Assembly: GCA_001704765.1 (NCBI GenBank)
Contig: MBFK01000193.1
Span: 1 to 50,765 of the forward strand
Direction: 5' to 3'
DNA: 50,765 nucleotides
Origin: Sinorhizobium shofinae
GTDB lineage: Bacteria > Pseudomonadota > Alphaproteobacteria > Rhizobiales > Rhizobiaceae
In this document: piece after piece, positions 27,204 through 36,021 of the stretch
Layout of the letters: every line of letters begins with the position of its first letter
How positions within the stretch are numbered: the stretch's first letter is position 1
The notes under the pieces: generated by a model
Database searches by the model: none
What the model was told of the DNA's origin: nothing
Seen by the model: only the letters and a program-made list of their open reading frames with translations
Made by a program: the position numbers and the translations under genes

Positions 27204-29860
27204 TCCGCCTCCCAGACCTGAGCGACATCGCCGAGCCGCTCAGTTGCGGCGGTTTGTTTACGTTTGCAGTAGGTGGCGCCGGCATTGGCCGGCAGCGCAA
27301 AAGCGAGATCGTCATAGTCACCGCCTGTATCCGGACCCGGCAGTGCCGCGCCGCTCGACAACGCAATCCGTGCGGCCTGCAGATAGCCCGTGATTTCCAC
27401 CAGCACTGCCGCTGGATCGTCGAGTTGAAGGTCCAGCGGTTCGCGCGGGTAGAGCAGGGAGGCGCTGATCGCGACATGGTCGCCCAGGAGCGCCTTGACC
27501 GCGAAGGCGTAGAGACAGCGCTGAAGCTCGCGCCCTCCGTTCAGGCGGATATCGCTCTTTGGGGGCTTCCCGGTTTTATAGTCGCGCACGAGTGCGCGGC
27601 TGCCGTCGCCGGCGATGTCGAGCCGGTCGATGTAGCCAGCGATCTGGAAGCCTGTGCCAGGAATCGTCACGGGCAGGCTTGCATCCCAGGGAAGTTCCGC
27701 CTGCGATTTGGGTTCGGACCCGCCGAAGGGCACTTCGCCATAGGAACGGCTGCCGGGCAAATGGTCGTCGCCGTAGGCGAGAGCCTGAGCGGAGAGAAGA
27801 CGTGCATCGCCAAGCGTTCGGCCCCAGATGACGTTGGGCGGGACTGGTCGTTCGCTTTCCCATTCGGCAGCTACCGCGTCCGCAGCTTCGGCCACGGCAG
27901 CGTTGATGGCGGACGCATCGGCGGAAGCCAGCCCTTCGGCCGCTTCGAGGTTCCGCAAGGCGCGATCGAGCACCAGATGAATGAGATCGCCTGCCGCAAG
28001 CGCATCGAGCACGAGGGGTTCGGCGCTGCTTTGCGGGGATTTCCAGCCGAAGGCATAGCGCCAGAGGAAGCCGAGCGGGCTGCGCAGCAACGTCTTGAGC
28101 GAGCTGGCCGACTGGGTTCGCGCAAGAATCGCGAGAATAAGCGGATGGTCGGGCCGGATGAGGCCGTCATGCGGTGTGACCTCGGCTTGGCGCCAGTCGC
28201 TCCAGCAAGTACGTGCGCTGATAGCCTGGGGATCGCTGGCGAACTCCTGCGGCCGGGCCATAAGCCGATCGGTTTCGCTGAAGGCGTGGGTGGGGATCGC
28301 GTTGCGGCGCAAATAGGTTTCGTCGCCATGGCCGGCGAGCAGGGGGCTCCGGCCCAGCAGCCGTCCGTCGCTGTCGCGCCGGGCGCGTGACAGGACCACC
28401 TCGCCAGAGGTTGTCGCGAGGATCGTTTCGAAATCACGGCGGTCGGCCAGGCTTACGGGAAGCGGGTCGAGCTCGCTGGTCGGGACAATATGGTCCGGGA
28501 TCAGCCGGTCCTCGGCGATTCCGCGTGGCCAGCGCGAGGAGTTGAGGCCGACCAGCCGGACGAAACGACGAGGCGAGGTCGCAAGGGCGCTGGCCGGCAT
28601 CCAGGCGACCGACACGCAGGCTTCCAGCCCGTCATCCTGTTTCAGCGTTTCGAGCGTGACATCGATCGATGCGGCAGGCCCGGCGAGCAGCGCCTTGCGC
28701 CAGATCGACAAGGCCCGTCCCTTGAGAAAGGCTTCCCCGATCTCCTGTGCGGCGTCTGGTCCCTTCGCCAGCAGGTCGACCGCCGCGCGTAATGTGGGGG
28801 CATGGTCCATGCCGTCGGGCCAGTCGTACGGTTTGAGGCGTGTCAGCAGGCGGTTCCAGGCCGTAGACGTGGACAACGGCGCATCGCTCGGCAGGACGCG
28901 CAACCACCCGTCGGGAAGCGAGGCCATTGGCGCCGAATCCCGGCACAAGGCCGCAAGGCGGCGCAGGCGCGATTGCGAGAGGCCGCGCACGACGATGTCG
29001 GCAAGGGCTGCGGCGGCCTGTCCTTCGCGGGTCGTAGCGGTGCGGACACCGTGAACGAAATGCAGGTCGATATTGGCGTCGGCCCGCAACGCCAGGAAAT
29101 GATCATCATAATCGGCCGGAGATGCGGTGGCGATCGCGATGTCGGAAGGAGAGACGCCCGACGCAAGCAACGCACGCGCCCAGCGCATCGCCTCAATGGC
29201 TTCGTGATAGGCGGTCGCGGCGCTGACGGAACTAACCGTTGGCCCTTCGGCCTTGGTCTGCACGACAGCAACGCCGCTATCGCGGAGCCAGTCCGGGACG
29301 GAGCGTGGGCCTGCCGTCCATTGCACAGGAATGCGCGCGGCGAGTTCCTTCACCAGAGGACGCCAGCACGGAGACAGTTCGGTCAGCCCGGAGATTTCTA
29401 TTGAGCCAAGAATGGCTAGCGCGTGGGCGATACGGATGCTGGCTGCGGCGACAATATCAACCGGTCGCATCATCCCTTCGGGAAGTTCATTGAGAATTGC
29501 AGCCTCCAAGCGGGCTACAGCGTCGAGACGAGGATGATCGGTGGATCGTGCGGCCAAATCGATGCCGGAGCGCCAAGCCTTATGCAGCGTGTCCGCAGCC
29601 GCGCCGATCATACCCGGCAGCATCTTGATACTTTCCAGCTCCCCCATCGGGGTGGCGGGAAGCACGGCCTGGATAGCCGCGCGCAGGCTTTCTTCATCGA
29701 TCGGCCGGACGAATCCACCCGCGAGCCGTACCGCGGCTTGCTCGAAGGACATGATCTGGAGGCCATGGCGATCGCTGCGGGCGGCCGCAAGACGGGCCTC
29801 CCGCATCGCGAGGCGACCATGAACGATAAGAGTGGATCGACTCGCGGCTGCCATCGCCAT
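27200..29860 (-). CDS. AddB-like PD-(D/E)XK nuclease, lacking Walker A and Fe-S cysteines (886 aa)
   Basis: Partner of the AddA-like protein. The RecB-type nuclease is at 600-860: GDLIHLVLDRAL, then D745 in GYIDRLDIAG and D760-Y-K762 in VRDYKTGK, then LQRCLYAFAVKALLG. The N-terminus (STLIVHGRLAMREARLAAA) is where AddB has a GxxGxGKT loop; here that loop is absent. Canonical AddB has an Fe-S cluster from a Cys-Pro before the nuclease and a CxxCxxxxxC after it. Here the first is SPLGFLWRYAFGW and the last has one cysteine (TYCKRKQ), so the cluster is probably missing. ATG at 29860 follows GGAAGGGGGG, 14 bases after the 47-aa gene. Confidence 0.88.
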   Translation of the reverse strand: MAMAAASRSTLIVHGRLAMREARLAAARSDRHGLQIMSFEQAAVRLAGGFVRPIDEESLRAAIQAVLPATPMGELESIKMLPGMIGAAADTLHKAWRSGIDLAARSTDHPRLDAVARLEAAILNELPEGMMRPVDIVAAASIRIAHALAILGSIEISGLTELSPCWRPLVKELAARIPVQWTAGPRSVPDWLRDSGVAVVQTKAEGPTVSSVSAATAYHEAIEAMRWARALLASGVSPSDIAIATASPADYDDHFLALRADANIDLHFVHGVRTATTREGQAAAALADIVVRGLSQSRLRRLAALCRDSAPMASLPDGWLRVLPSDAPLSTSTAWNRLLTRLKPYDWPDGMDHAPTLRAAVDLLAKGPDAAQEIGEAFLKGRALSIWRKALLAGPAASIDVTLETLKQDDGLEACVSVAWMPASALATSPRRFVRLVGLNSSRWPRGIAEDRLIPDHIVPTSELDPLPVSLADRRDFETILATTSGEVVLSRARRDSDGRLLGRSPLLAGHGDETYLRRNAIPTHAFSETDRLMARPQEFASDPQAISARTCWSDWRQAEVTPHDGLIRPDHPLILAILARTQSASSLKTLLRSPLGFLWRYAFGWKSPQSSAEPLVLDALAAGDLIHLVLDRALRNLEAAEGLASADASAINAAVAEAADAVAAEWESERPVPPNVIWGRTLGDARLLSAQALAYGDDHLPGSRSYGEVPFGGSEPKSQAELPWDASLPVTIPGTGFQIAGYIDRLDIAGDGSRALVRDYKTGKPPKSDIRLNGGRELQRCLYAFAVKALLGDHVAISASLLYPREPLDLQLDDPAAVLVEITGYLQAARIALSSGAALPGPDTGGDYDDLAFALPANAGATYCKRKQTAATERLGDVAQVWEAE

Positions 29861-29874
29861 TCCCCCCTTCCGGA

Positions 29875-30018
29875 TTACTTCTTGTTCGGGCGCTGGGTCA
29901 GCGCCGAGGCTGCCGCGCTTTTTGCGGCTTTACTGCTCTTGGGATCCCGCAGAACCTTTGATGCGGCGCTTGCCGCTTTCTTGCTGGTCACTTCGCGGTT
30001 TGGACTACGCTTGGGCAT
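29875..30018 (-). CDS. Small 47-aa Lys/Ala/Ser-rich conserved-type protein
   Basis: Reads MPKRSPNREVTSKKAASAAS, then KVLRDPKSSKAAKSAAASAL, ending TQRPNKK, with GAGGAA seven bases before the ATG. The pattern TSxKAASAASKVLRDxxSSxxxKSAAxSALxQR is one I recall from short hypothetical proteins in many proteobacteria, so it is a real family despite its size; function unknown. Being basic and helical it may bind nucleic acid. It is the first gene of the leftward operon, 14 bases before the AddB-like gene, and starts 127 bp from the divergent WYL regulator. Confidence 0.85.
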   Translation of the reverse strand: MPKRSPNREVTSKKAASAASKVLRDPKSSKAAKSAAASALTQRPNKK

Positions 30019-30081
30019 TGCCGTTCCTCACGAATTTTACGCTCGCCACCATTGACGAGAGGGGCTAATGGGGATAATAAA

Positions 30082-30110
30082 TATACGGATCGCGGTGATG
30101 TGTCCATATA
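30082..30110. promoter_or_regulatory. Inverted repeat in divergent promoter, candidate WYL operator
   Basis: TATACGGA (30082-30089) and TCCATATA (30103-30110) are inverted arms (7 of 8 matched) separated by 13 bases; flanking A/T runs AATAAA and TTTTTTATT extend the symmetry. It lies 36 bases before the WYL start and 64 bases before the 47-aa gene. WYL regulators such as BrxR are known to repress their own defence operons by binding inverted repeats. One site here could control both directions. Confidence 0.6.
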
Positions 30111-30145
30111 TTTTTTATTCGCATGCGATTTGGAGGTGAAGTACA

Positions 30146-31030
30146 ATGTTGGAAGGCGCCACGGCGTTGAAATGGGGTGTGGAGCGCCGGCTCGAATTCA
30201 TTGAGTTCCGGCTGTTCTGGGAGGGCTCGATCAATCGGGCCGACCTCGTGGAGATATTCGGCGTGTCGGTTCCCCAAGCGTCGAAGGACTTGACGCTCTA
30301 TCAGGAGCGGGCGCCTGGAAACATGGAGTATGACACCCGCGCCAAGCGCTATGTCGCCGCCGAGCAGTTCGTTCTCCGTTTTTTGGAGCCAGACCCCTAC
30401 GTCTATCTCTCGCAGCTTCGCTCGGTTGCCGAAGGTGCCGTGCCGTCGCATGATTCCTGGATTGCAGAGCTTCCCAGCGCCGACGTTGCGCTGACTCCCA
30501 AACGGGACATCGACATAGAGGTTCTGCGCAAGATTCTCGACGCCAGCCGCGAAGGCGTCTCCGTCGAAATCTACTATCAGTCAATGAACAAGGTGCGGCC
30601 GGACCCTATTTGGCGGCGGATCACACCCCACGCCTTCGGCTATGATGGCTTCCGTTGGCATACTCGGGCCTATTGCCACCTTGAGCACAAGTTCAAGGAT
30701 TTCCTGTTGCCGCGCATTCTGGATGTTGGCGCGAAGGGTGAGCCGGGGGAGGCTGGCGAACGGGACTGGCTCTGGAACAACTATTTCGATGTAATCATAG
30801 GTCCGCATCCCGCGCTCACGGCGAGCCAGAAGAAAGTTGTCGCCAAGGATTATGGGCTTGATCAGGGTAACGGCGTGCTGACGGTTCGTTACGCGATGCT
30901 CTTCTATTTTTTGAAGCGTCTTGGTTTGCTCGGTGATGCCGCAAAACAGAGCGCTCATACGCAGCATATCGTGACAATAAACCGCAAAGAAACTGAAGCG
31001 GCGCTTGAGAAGGCGGAGTTTCAGCTATGA
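30146..31030 (+). CDS. WYL-domain transcriptional regulator (294 aa)
   Basis: Probable repressor of the flanking operons. Residues 1-90 form a winged helix: RLEFIEFRLFWEGSINRADL is followed by the recognition-type GVSVPQASKDLTLYQ and the wing MEYDTRAKRYV. Residues 130-205 are the WYL domain: VSVEIYYQSMNK, then ITPHAFGYDGFRWHTRAYCH. The C-terminal region (225-290) fits the dimerisation extension of the BrxR/CapW type. WYL domains are thought to sense nucleic-acid or nucleotide ligands during infection. GGAGGTGA precedes the start by six bases. It is the first gene of the long rightward operon, 22 bases before the SNF2 helicase gene, and is divergent to the AddAB-like operon; an inverted repeat lies between. 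Confidence 0.92.
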   Translation: MLEGATALKWGVERRLEFIEFRLFWEGSINRADLVEIFGVSVPQASKDLTLYQERAPGNMEYDTRAKRYVAAEQFVLRFLEPDPYVYLSQLRSVAEGAVPSHDSWIAELPSADVALTPKRDIDIEVLRKILDASREGVSVEIYYQSMNKVRPDPIWRRITPHAFGYDGFRWHTRAYCHLEHKFKDFLLPRILDVGAKGEPGEAGERDWLWNNYFDVIIGPHPALTASQKKVVAKDYGLDQGNGVLTVRYAMLFYFLKRLGLLGDAAKQSAHTQHIVTINRKETEAALEKAEFQL

Positions 31031-31052
31031 AAGAATCGGGGGGCGCCGACTG

Positions 31053-34000
31053 ATGGGGGCAAGACTTGAGGAGATAAAGAACGGCGCATCTGTGCGAGGC
31101 GTTGCCTCGTCGCAGGCAGTGCATGTCATTTCGGTCGACTGGATCGGCGATCAGGCGATCAACGTCGTTTTCCGCGATCATAACGGCGCGGTGGCCGAGG
31201 CCGTTCTTTACCGGGACGACGAGCATCGCCTTGAGGTCGAGCAGAATGGGCGGCCGTGGTCGTTCGACGCCGACGGCGCGCTGCTGCGCCTGGTGACGGA
31301 AGCCAACCGCATCAAGCTGGCGCATTACTTCGACCCATATCTGGGAATCCACACGAGTCTGGTCGATCCGCTGCCGCACCAGATTTCGGCGGTCTATGGC
31401 GAAATGCTGCCTCGACAGCCACTTCGCTTCCTCCTCGCCGACGATCCCGGTGCCGGCAAAACGATCATGGCCGGGCTGTTGATGAAGGAGTTGATCGCCC
31501 GCAGCGATCTCGAGCGGTGTCTCGTCGTCGCACCGGGCAGTCTGGTCGAGCAATGGCAGGACGAACTCGGTCAGAAGTTCAATCTCGAATTCGACATCCT
31601 GTCCCGTGACATGATCGAGAATTCGCGTTCGGGAAATCCGTTTAGCGACCGGGATCGGTTGATCGTCCGTCTCGACGTGCTTGCTCGCAACGAGGAGCTT
31701 CAAGAGAAGCTCATGAGCGCGCGCGAATGGGATCTGATAATCTGCGACGAAGCCCATCGCATGTCAGCCACCTATTTCGGCGGGGAGGTCAAATATACGC
31801 GCCGCTATCAGGTTGGTCAGAAGCTCGGTCAGGTCTGCCGGCATCTGCTGTTGATGTCGGCGACGCCGCACAACGGCAAAGAAGAGGATTTCCAGCTTTT
31901 CATGGCGCTCCTTGACGGCGACCGGTTCGAGGGCCGTTTCCGCGATGGCGTCCACTATGCCGACACCGAAGACATGATGCGGCGGCTGACCAAGGAGGAG
32001 TTGCTGAAATTCGACGGCCGGCCGCTCTTCCCGGAGCGGCGGGCGCGCACCGTCAAATATCAACTCTCGGAAGGCGAGGCCGCGCTCTACACCGCCGTCA
32101 CCGAATATGTTCGCACCGAGATGAACCGCGTGCAGCGGTTCGCGGAGGGTGACGGGAAGAAGCGCAACAATGTCGGCTTCGCCTTGCAGATCCTCCAGCG
32201 GCGTCTCGCATCGTCGCCGGCCGCCATCTACCAGTCCCTAAAGCGTCGGCGCGAACGGCTCGAAAACGAACTGGGTGAGGCGCGCCTTGCCGCCAAAGGC
32301 CGCCGGGCCGGTATGGGTGAACCGGCGATCAACGCCGACATGCTGCGCAATATTGAAGAATACGGACAGGAGGAGATCGACGAGCTTGAGGATCTGATCT
32401 CGACGGGGGCGACGACGGCCGAGACGGTCGAGCAACTCGCCCTAGAAGTCGAGACGTTGAAGGGGCTGGAGACGATGGCGCTCGGCGTGTTGCGCTCCGG
32501 CGTGGATACGAAGTGGAGCCAACTCAATCGTATCCTCGACGACGATCTCATGATCGATGCGGCCGGCAACCGTCGCAAGCTAATCATCTTCACCGAGCCC
32601 AAGGATACACTGCACTACCTGCTCGACAAGGTTCGGGCGCGACTCGGTAGTCCGGAGGCTGTGGAGGTGATCCATGGCGGGGTGGCGCGCGAAGAGCGGC
32701 GCAAAGTCGTCGAGCGCTTCATGCAGGACAAGGACATGCTGGTCCTCATCGCTAACGATGCGGCCGGCGAAGGCGTGAACCTTCAGCGGGGCCACCTCAT
32801 GGTCAATTACGACCTGCCGTGGAATCCGAACAAGATCGAACAGCGGTTTGGCCGTATCCACCGCATCGGCCAGACTGAGGTTTGCCATCTGTGGAACCTT
32901 GTCGCGGCCGATACGCGCGAGGGTGAGGTTTATGCCCGGCTTCTCGAGAAGCTTGAGGCGGCGCGCGAGGCGCTGGGCGGCCGTGTCTATGACGTGCTCG
33001 GCGAATTGTTCGACGGCGTGGCGCTCAAGGATCTGCTGTTCGAGGCCATTCAGTATGGCGAGAGGGAGGAGGTCAAGGCGCGTCTTTTCCAGCAGGTCGA
33101 TGGCGCCGTCGACCAAGCGAACCTGCTCGAACTGCTGCGCCGCCGCGCGCTGACCAACGACACCATGCCGGAGGCCAAGGTCGAAGAACTGCGGCTTGAA
33201 ATGGAGCGCGCCGAGGCGCTGCGCCTTCAGCCGCACCACATCCAGAGCTTCTTCGTCGAGGCGTTTCAGCATCTGGGCGGCCGAATTAAGCGCCGTGAAG
33301 AAGGGCGCTGGGAGATCACCCATGTGCCCGTGCGCATCCGCGAGCGGGATCGTCAGATCGGGACCGGCGCGCCGATCCAGACGCACTATGAGCGGATCTG
33401 TTTTGAGAAAGACAAGATCAACCAGCAGCCGGTTGCCGAGTTCGTCTGCCCCGGTCATCCGCTACTTGAAGCCGTGATCAGCCTGATCCGGGAGCAGTAC
33501 GAGCAGATCATGCGACAGGGCGCGATCCTAGTGGATGACACCGATTCCGGTGACGCGCTGTCGGCAGTCTTCCTGCTGGAACACACCGTTCAGGACGGGC
33601 GCGTGACCAGCGGCGGCAAGCCGCATGTGATTTCGCAGCGGCTCCAATTCGCCGCCATCGACAAGACCGGAAGCACCGTCAACGCCGGCATCGCGCCGCA
33701 TTTGAATCTGCGACCCGCAGCGCCGGAGGAGGTCGCCAGCGTGCGCGACCTTCTGGACGAGAGCTGGCTGACCACGGACCTGGAGAAGGCTGCGATCCGG
33801 TTTGCGACGGTTGAGCTGGCCCAGGGCCATGTCGCCGAGGTCAAGGCGCGGCGCCTGCCTGAGATCCAAAAGGTTGAGCAGGAAGTTCGCGCGCGGCTCA
33901 AGAAGGAGATCAACTACTGGGACTCGCGCGCGTTCGAACTGAAGGAAGAGGAGCGGGCTGGCAAGAAGACGAGGGTGAACTGGCAAAATGCCCAGCGCCG

Positions 34001-34556
34001 AGCCGAAGACCTTGCGGAACGGCAGAAGCGCCGCATGGACCAGCTTGAGCGGGAGCGGTTTATCTCATCGCAGCCGCCGCGCGTGCGGGGTGGCATGGTC
34101 GTCATCCCGCGTGGTCTGATCGAGAAGCGTCAAGCGCCAAGCGTTCCGAACCATTTTGCGGAAGACCCCGCTGCACGCAGAGAGATCGAGCTTGCCGCGA
34201 TGGAGGCCGTCATGGAGGCCGAGCGTGCGCTGGGGAATGAGCCGGTCGACGTATCGGCCCAGAAAATAGGCTACGACATTGCCTCGCACGATCCGACGTC
34301 GGGGCACCTACGCTTCATCGAAGTCAAAGGGCGCATCGACGGCGCGGACTCTGTGATGGTTACGCGGCAAGAGGTCATCACCTCTCTGCACGAACCCGAA
34401 AAGTTCATCCTGGCGATCGTCTCTGTCGCAAGCGGTTTCGCCCATGAGCCACGCTATGTCCGCGGACCTCTCGTCGAACGCGAGCCGTCCTTTCTCGAGA
34501 CGGCAATTCAGTTTCACCTGCCGCGCTTGCTCGAGCGCGCGGAGGCGCCGCGATGA
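31053..34556 (+). CDS. SNF2-type helicase with C-terminal DUF3883 domain (1167 aa)
   Basis: DNA translocase of the HMA/DISARM-related type (helicase component). From the ATG at 31053, motif I is LADDPGAGKT with G135-K136-T137 and motif II is IICDEAHRMSA with D232-E-A-H235. Motif III is LMSATPHNGKEEDF, motif V is NDAAGEGVNLQ, and motif VI is RFGRIHRIGQ at 598-607. The C-terminus (about 1065-1120) is a DUF3883 domain, KIGYDIASHD and FIEVKGR with E1090-V-K1092, a restriction-fold-like region that may bind or cut DNA. DISARM DrmD is similar from memory. A longer frame from 31005 overlaps the WYL gene and is less likely. The stop overlaps the ASCH start (ATGA). Confidence 0.92.
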   Translation: MGARLEEIKNGASVRGVASSQAVHVISVDWIGDQAINVVFRDHNGAVAEAVLYRDDEHRLEVEQNGRPWSFDADGALLRLVTEANRIKLAHYFDPYLGIHTSLVDPLPHQISAVYGEMLPRQPLRFLLADDPGAGKTIMAGLLMKELIARSDLERCLVVAPGSLVEQWQDELGQKFNLEFDILSRDMIENSRSGNPFSDRDRLIVRLDVLARNEELQEKLMSAREWDLIICDEAHRMSATYFGGEVKYTRRYQVGQKLGQVCRHLLLMSATPHNGKEEDFQLFMALLDGDRFEGRFRDGVHYADTEDMMRRLTKEELLKFDGRPLFPERRARTVKYQLSEGEAALYTAVTEYVRTEMNRVQRFAEGDGKKRNNVGFALQILQRRLASSPAAIYQSLKRRRERLENELGEARLAAKGRRAGMGEPAINADMLRNIEEYGQEEIDELEDLISTGATTAETVEQLALEVETLKGLETMALGVLRSGVDTKWSQLNRILDDDLMIDAAGNRRKLIIFTEPKDTLHYLLDKVRARLGSPEAVEVIHGGVAREERRKVVERFMQDKDMLVLIANDAAGEGVNLQRGHLMVNYDLPWNPNKIEQRFGRIHRIGQTEVCHLWNLVAADTREGEVYARLLEKLEAAREALGGRVYDVLGELFDGVALKDLLFEAIQYGEREEVKARLFQQVDGAVDQANLLELLRRRALTNDTMPEAKVEELRLEMERAEALRLQPHHIQSFFVEAFQHLGGRIKRREEGRWEITHVPVRIRERDRQIGTGAPIQTHYERICFEKDKINQQPVAEFVCPGHPLLEAVISLIREQYEQIMRQGAILVDDTDSGDALSAVFLLEHTVQDGRVTSGGKPHVISQRLQFAAIDKTGSTVNAGIAPHLNLRPAAPEEVASVRDLLDESWLTTDLEKAAIRFATVELAQGHVAEVKARRLPEIQKVEQEVRARLKKEINYWDSRAFELKEEERAGKKTRVNWQNAQRRAEDLAERQKRRMDQLERERFISSQPPRVRGGMVVIPRGLIEKRQAPSVPNHFAEDPAARREIELAAMEAVMEAERALGNEPVDVSAQKIGYDIASHDPTSGHLRFIEVKGRIDGADSVMVTRQEVITSLHEPEKFILAIVSVASGFAHEPRYVRGPLVEREPSFLETAIQFHLPRLLERAEAPR

Positions 34557-35533
34557 GGATCACCAAAGGACTGATCATCGCCGACCCTTGGATTGGATAC
34601 ATTCTTGACGGGACCAAGAGCTGGGAAATGCGGTCGTCGAGGGCGTCGCATCGCGGTTGGCTTGGGCTGATCCGCAAGGGCACAGGGGCGGTCTATGGCG
34701 TGGCAAGGCTGATCGAGGTCGGCGCGCCACTGTCGCCAGCAGAGATGATCGCCACGTTTGGGCATCACCGTATTCCTGAGCACATGATTCGCTCGGGCGA
34801 AGTAGCCAAATGGAACACGCCCTGGAAGCTCGCCGATGTGCGCCGGCTCAGCCGGCCGGTCCCTTACCGGCACAAGAGTGGCGCTGTGACCTGGGTCGAG
34901 CTGGACGACGCAGCCATCGATGGCGTCGCCAGCCAGTTCGGAGCCGGGGTCGCGACGGTCAACCCGGAAGCGGCGATGCCATTGGTTGGCGCTTCGCGGC
35001 ATGATCGGTTCGGCAGCGTCGATACGGTGAACGTCGAAGTCTCCGAGCGCGGCCGAAAGCTGCATATCGACATCGATTGGGACGACGGGAAGCCGCACGT
35101 TGTCCTGCCGCTGAAGCCGAGCCCATCAGCAGCGACCATCCCGGCCCCACAACCTCTGACGCTACCCGCCACGACGACCTTGCAAGCAGCGACGGGACGT
35201 GTGATCGGCGAAGTGGAGGTCACCGAAGGGAACATCGCGAACAGTCACATCTATCTTCGTGCGGTTTTCGATCGCTTTCCGGCGGACACCATTGGCGGTT
35301 CGAACAAGGCGACGCGGGCGAAGCGGGACCTGACGATCGATTGGGGGGGCGCCGAACCAGTCCAGACAGACCTCGACGGCGAGAAGAGATTCTTCCGCGC
35401 TCGTGGATGGATTGGGGCCTTCTACCGGTTGCACGGCGCCAAAGCTGGAGACCGCGTTGTGATCGAGGAGATCGCACCTTATCGCTATCGCGTCAGCCTC
35501 AGGCGGTACGGATCGCAAGGGAGGACATCGTGA
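34553..35533 (+). CDS. ASCH-domain protein (326 aa)
   Basis: Residues 1-120 are an ASCH domain, a PUA-like fold thought to bind RNA or modified nucleic acid: GLIIADPWIGYILDGTKSWE, then RGWLGLIRKGTGAVYGVARL. Residues 125-200 are a linker region, and the C-terminal 115 residues form a second, unrecognised beta-rich domain (RDLTIDWGGAEPVQTDLDGE, then FYRLHGAKAGDRVVIEEIAP) that resembles B3/AbrB-type DNA-binding barrels in layout only. It is coupled by a 4-bp overlap to the helicase. In a locus with a DNA methylase, a reader of modified bases is an attractive role (inference). Confidence 0.8.
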   Translation: MRITKGLIIADPWIGYILDGTKSWEMRSSRASHRGWLGLIRKGTGAVYGVARLIEVGAPLSPAEMIATFGHHRIPEHMIRSGEVAKWNTPWKLADVRRLSRPVPYRHKSGAVTWVELDDAAIDGVASQFGAGVATVNPEAAMPLVGASRHDRFGSVDTVNVEVSERGRKLHIDIDWDDGKPHVVLPLKPSPSAATIPAPQPLTLPATTTLQAATGRVIGEVEVTEGNIANSHIYLRAVFDRFPADTIGGSNKATRAKRDLTIDWGGAEPVQTDLDGEKRFFRARGWIGAFYRLHGAKAGDRVVIEEIAPYRYRVSLRRYGSQGRTS

Positions 35534-36021
35534 TGCAGATCAAGGATTTTGCCATTCTCGCCCCGGTTCCGCTGGAACATCTTCAGTCCGGCGTCGACAT
35601 CGCGCACAAAACCGGCTTTGTCGCTTTTGGCTCGCGCAAGTGGGAATTGTTCCGCCAGATCGACGAACTGCGTGGCGGCGCGCGCGTCCCGGTCCTGATC
35701 TATCCCTCGTACGAGGATGTGCCTGCTAAGGATAGCTTTATGGTCTCGTGGGTGGGCTGGTATGTCGGCTGCGAAGAAAGCGGCAACGGCAAACATTCCC
35801 AAGGCATGGCGCACCGTCCGCCGACGACAGGCCAATATACCTCGGATAACCGGGGGCATTGGGCGGTATTCTGGCATGTTTGCGAACTGCGTGAGCTGCC
35901 CACAGCGCAACGCTTGCCGATTTCCGCCATCCAGACGGTCGAGGGCGGCTGGCGCAAGAGCGCTCCGCCGCGCGGACCGGAACTGGTTGCTATGCCATCG
36001 GCACTGGAGTTGTCGCTATGA
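35533..36021 (+). CDS. Unknown 162-aa protein of the WYL-led operon
   Basis: ATG at 35533, eight bases after GGGAGG and overlapping the ASCH stop (TGATG); a GTG one codon earlier is an alternative. It starts MQIKDFAILAPVPLEHLQSG and is rich in aromatic residues (FMVSWVGWYVGC, HWAVFWHVCELREL), suggesting a compact beta-barrel. No catalytic motif and no family recognised. Its stop overlaps the GHKL ATPase start by ATGA, so it is likely produced with and acts alongside that protein. Confidence 0.75.
   Translation: MQIKDFAILAPVPLEHLQSGVDIAHKTGFVAFGSRKWELFRQIDELRGGARVPVLIYPSYEDVPAKDSFMVSWVGWYVGCEESGNGKHSQGMAHRPPTTGQYTSDNRGHWAVFWHVCELRELPTAQRLPISAIQTVEGGWRKSAPPRGPELVAMPSALELSL

Noticed and set aside
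23805..29860. Housekeeping addAB operon of the host
   Set aside because: It lies inside the element between att sites, is paired with a DEAH helicase and a WYL-controlled promoter, and the AddB-like subunit lacks the usual cluster cysteines. Accessory origin is more likely, though the host genome is not visible.
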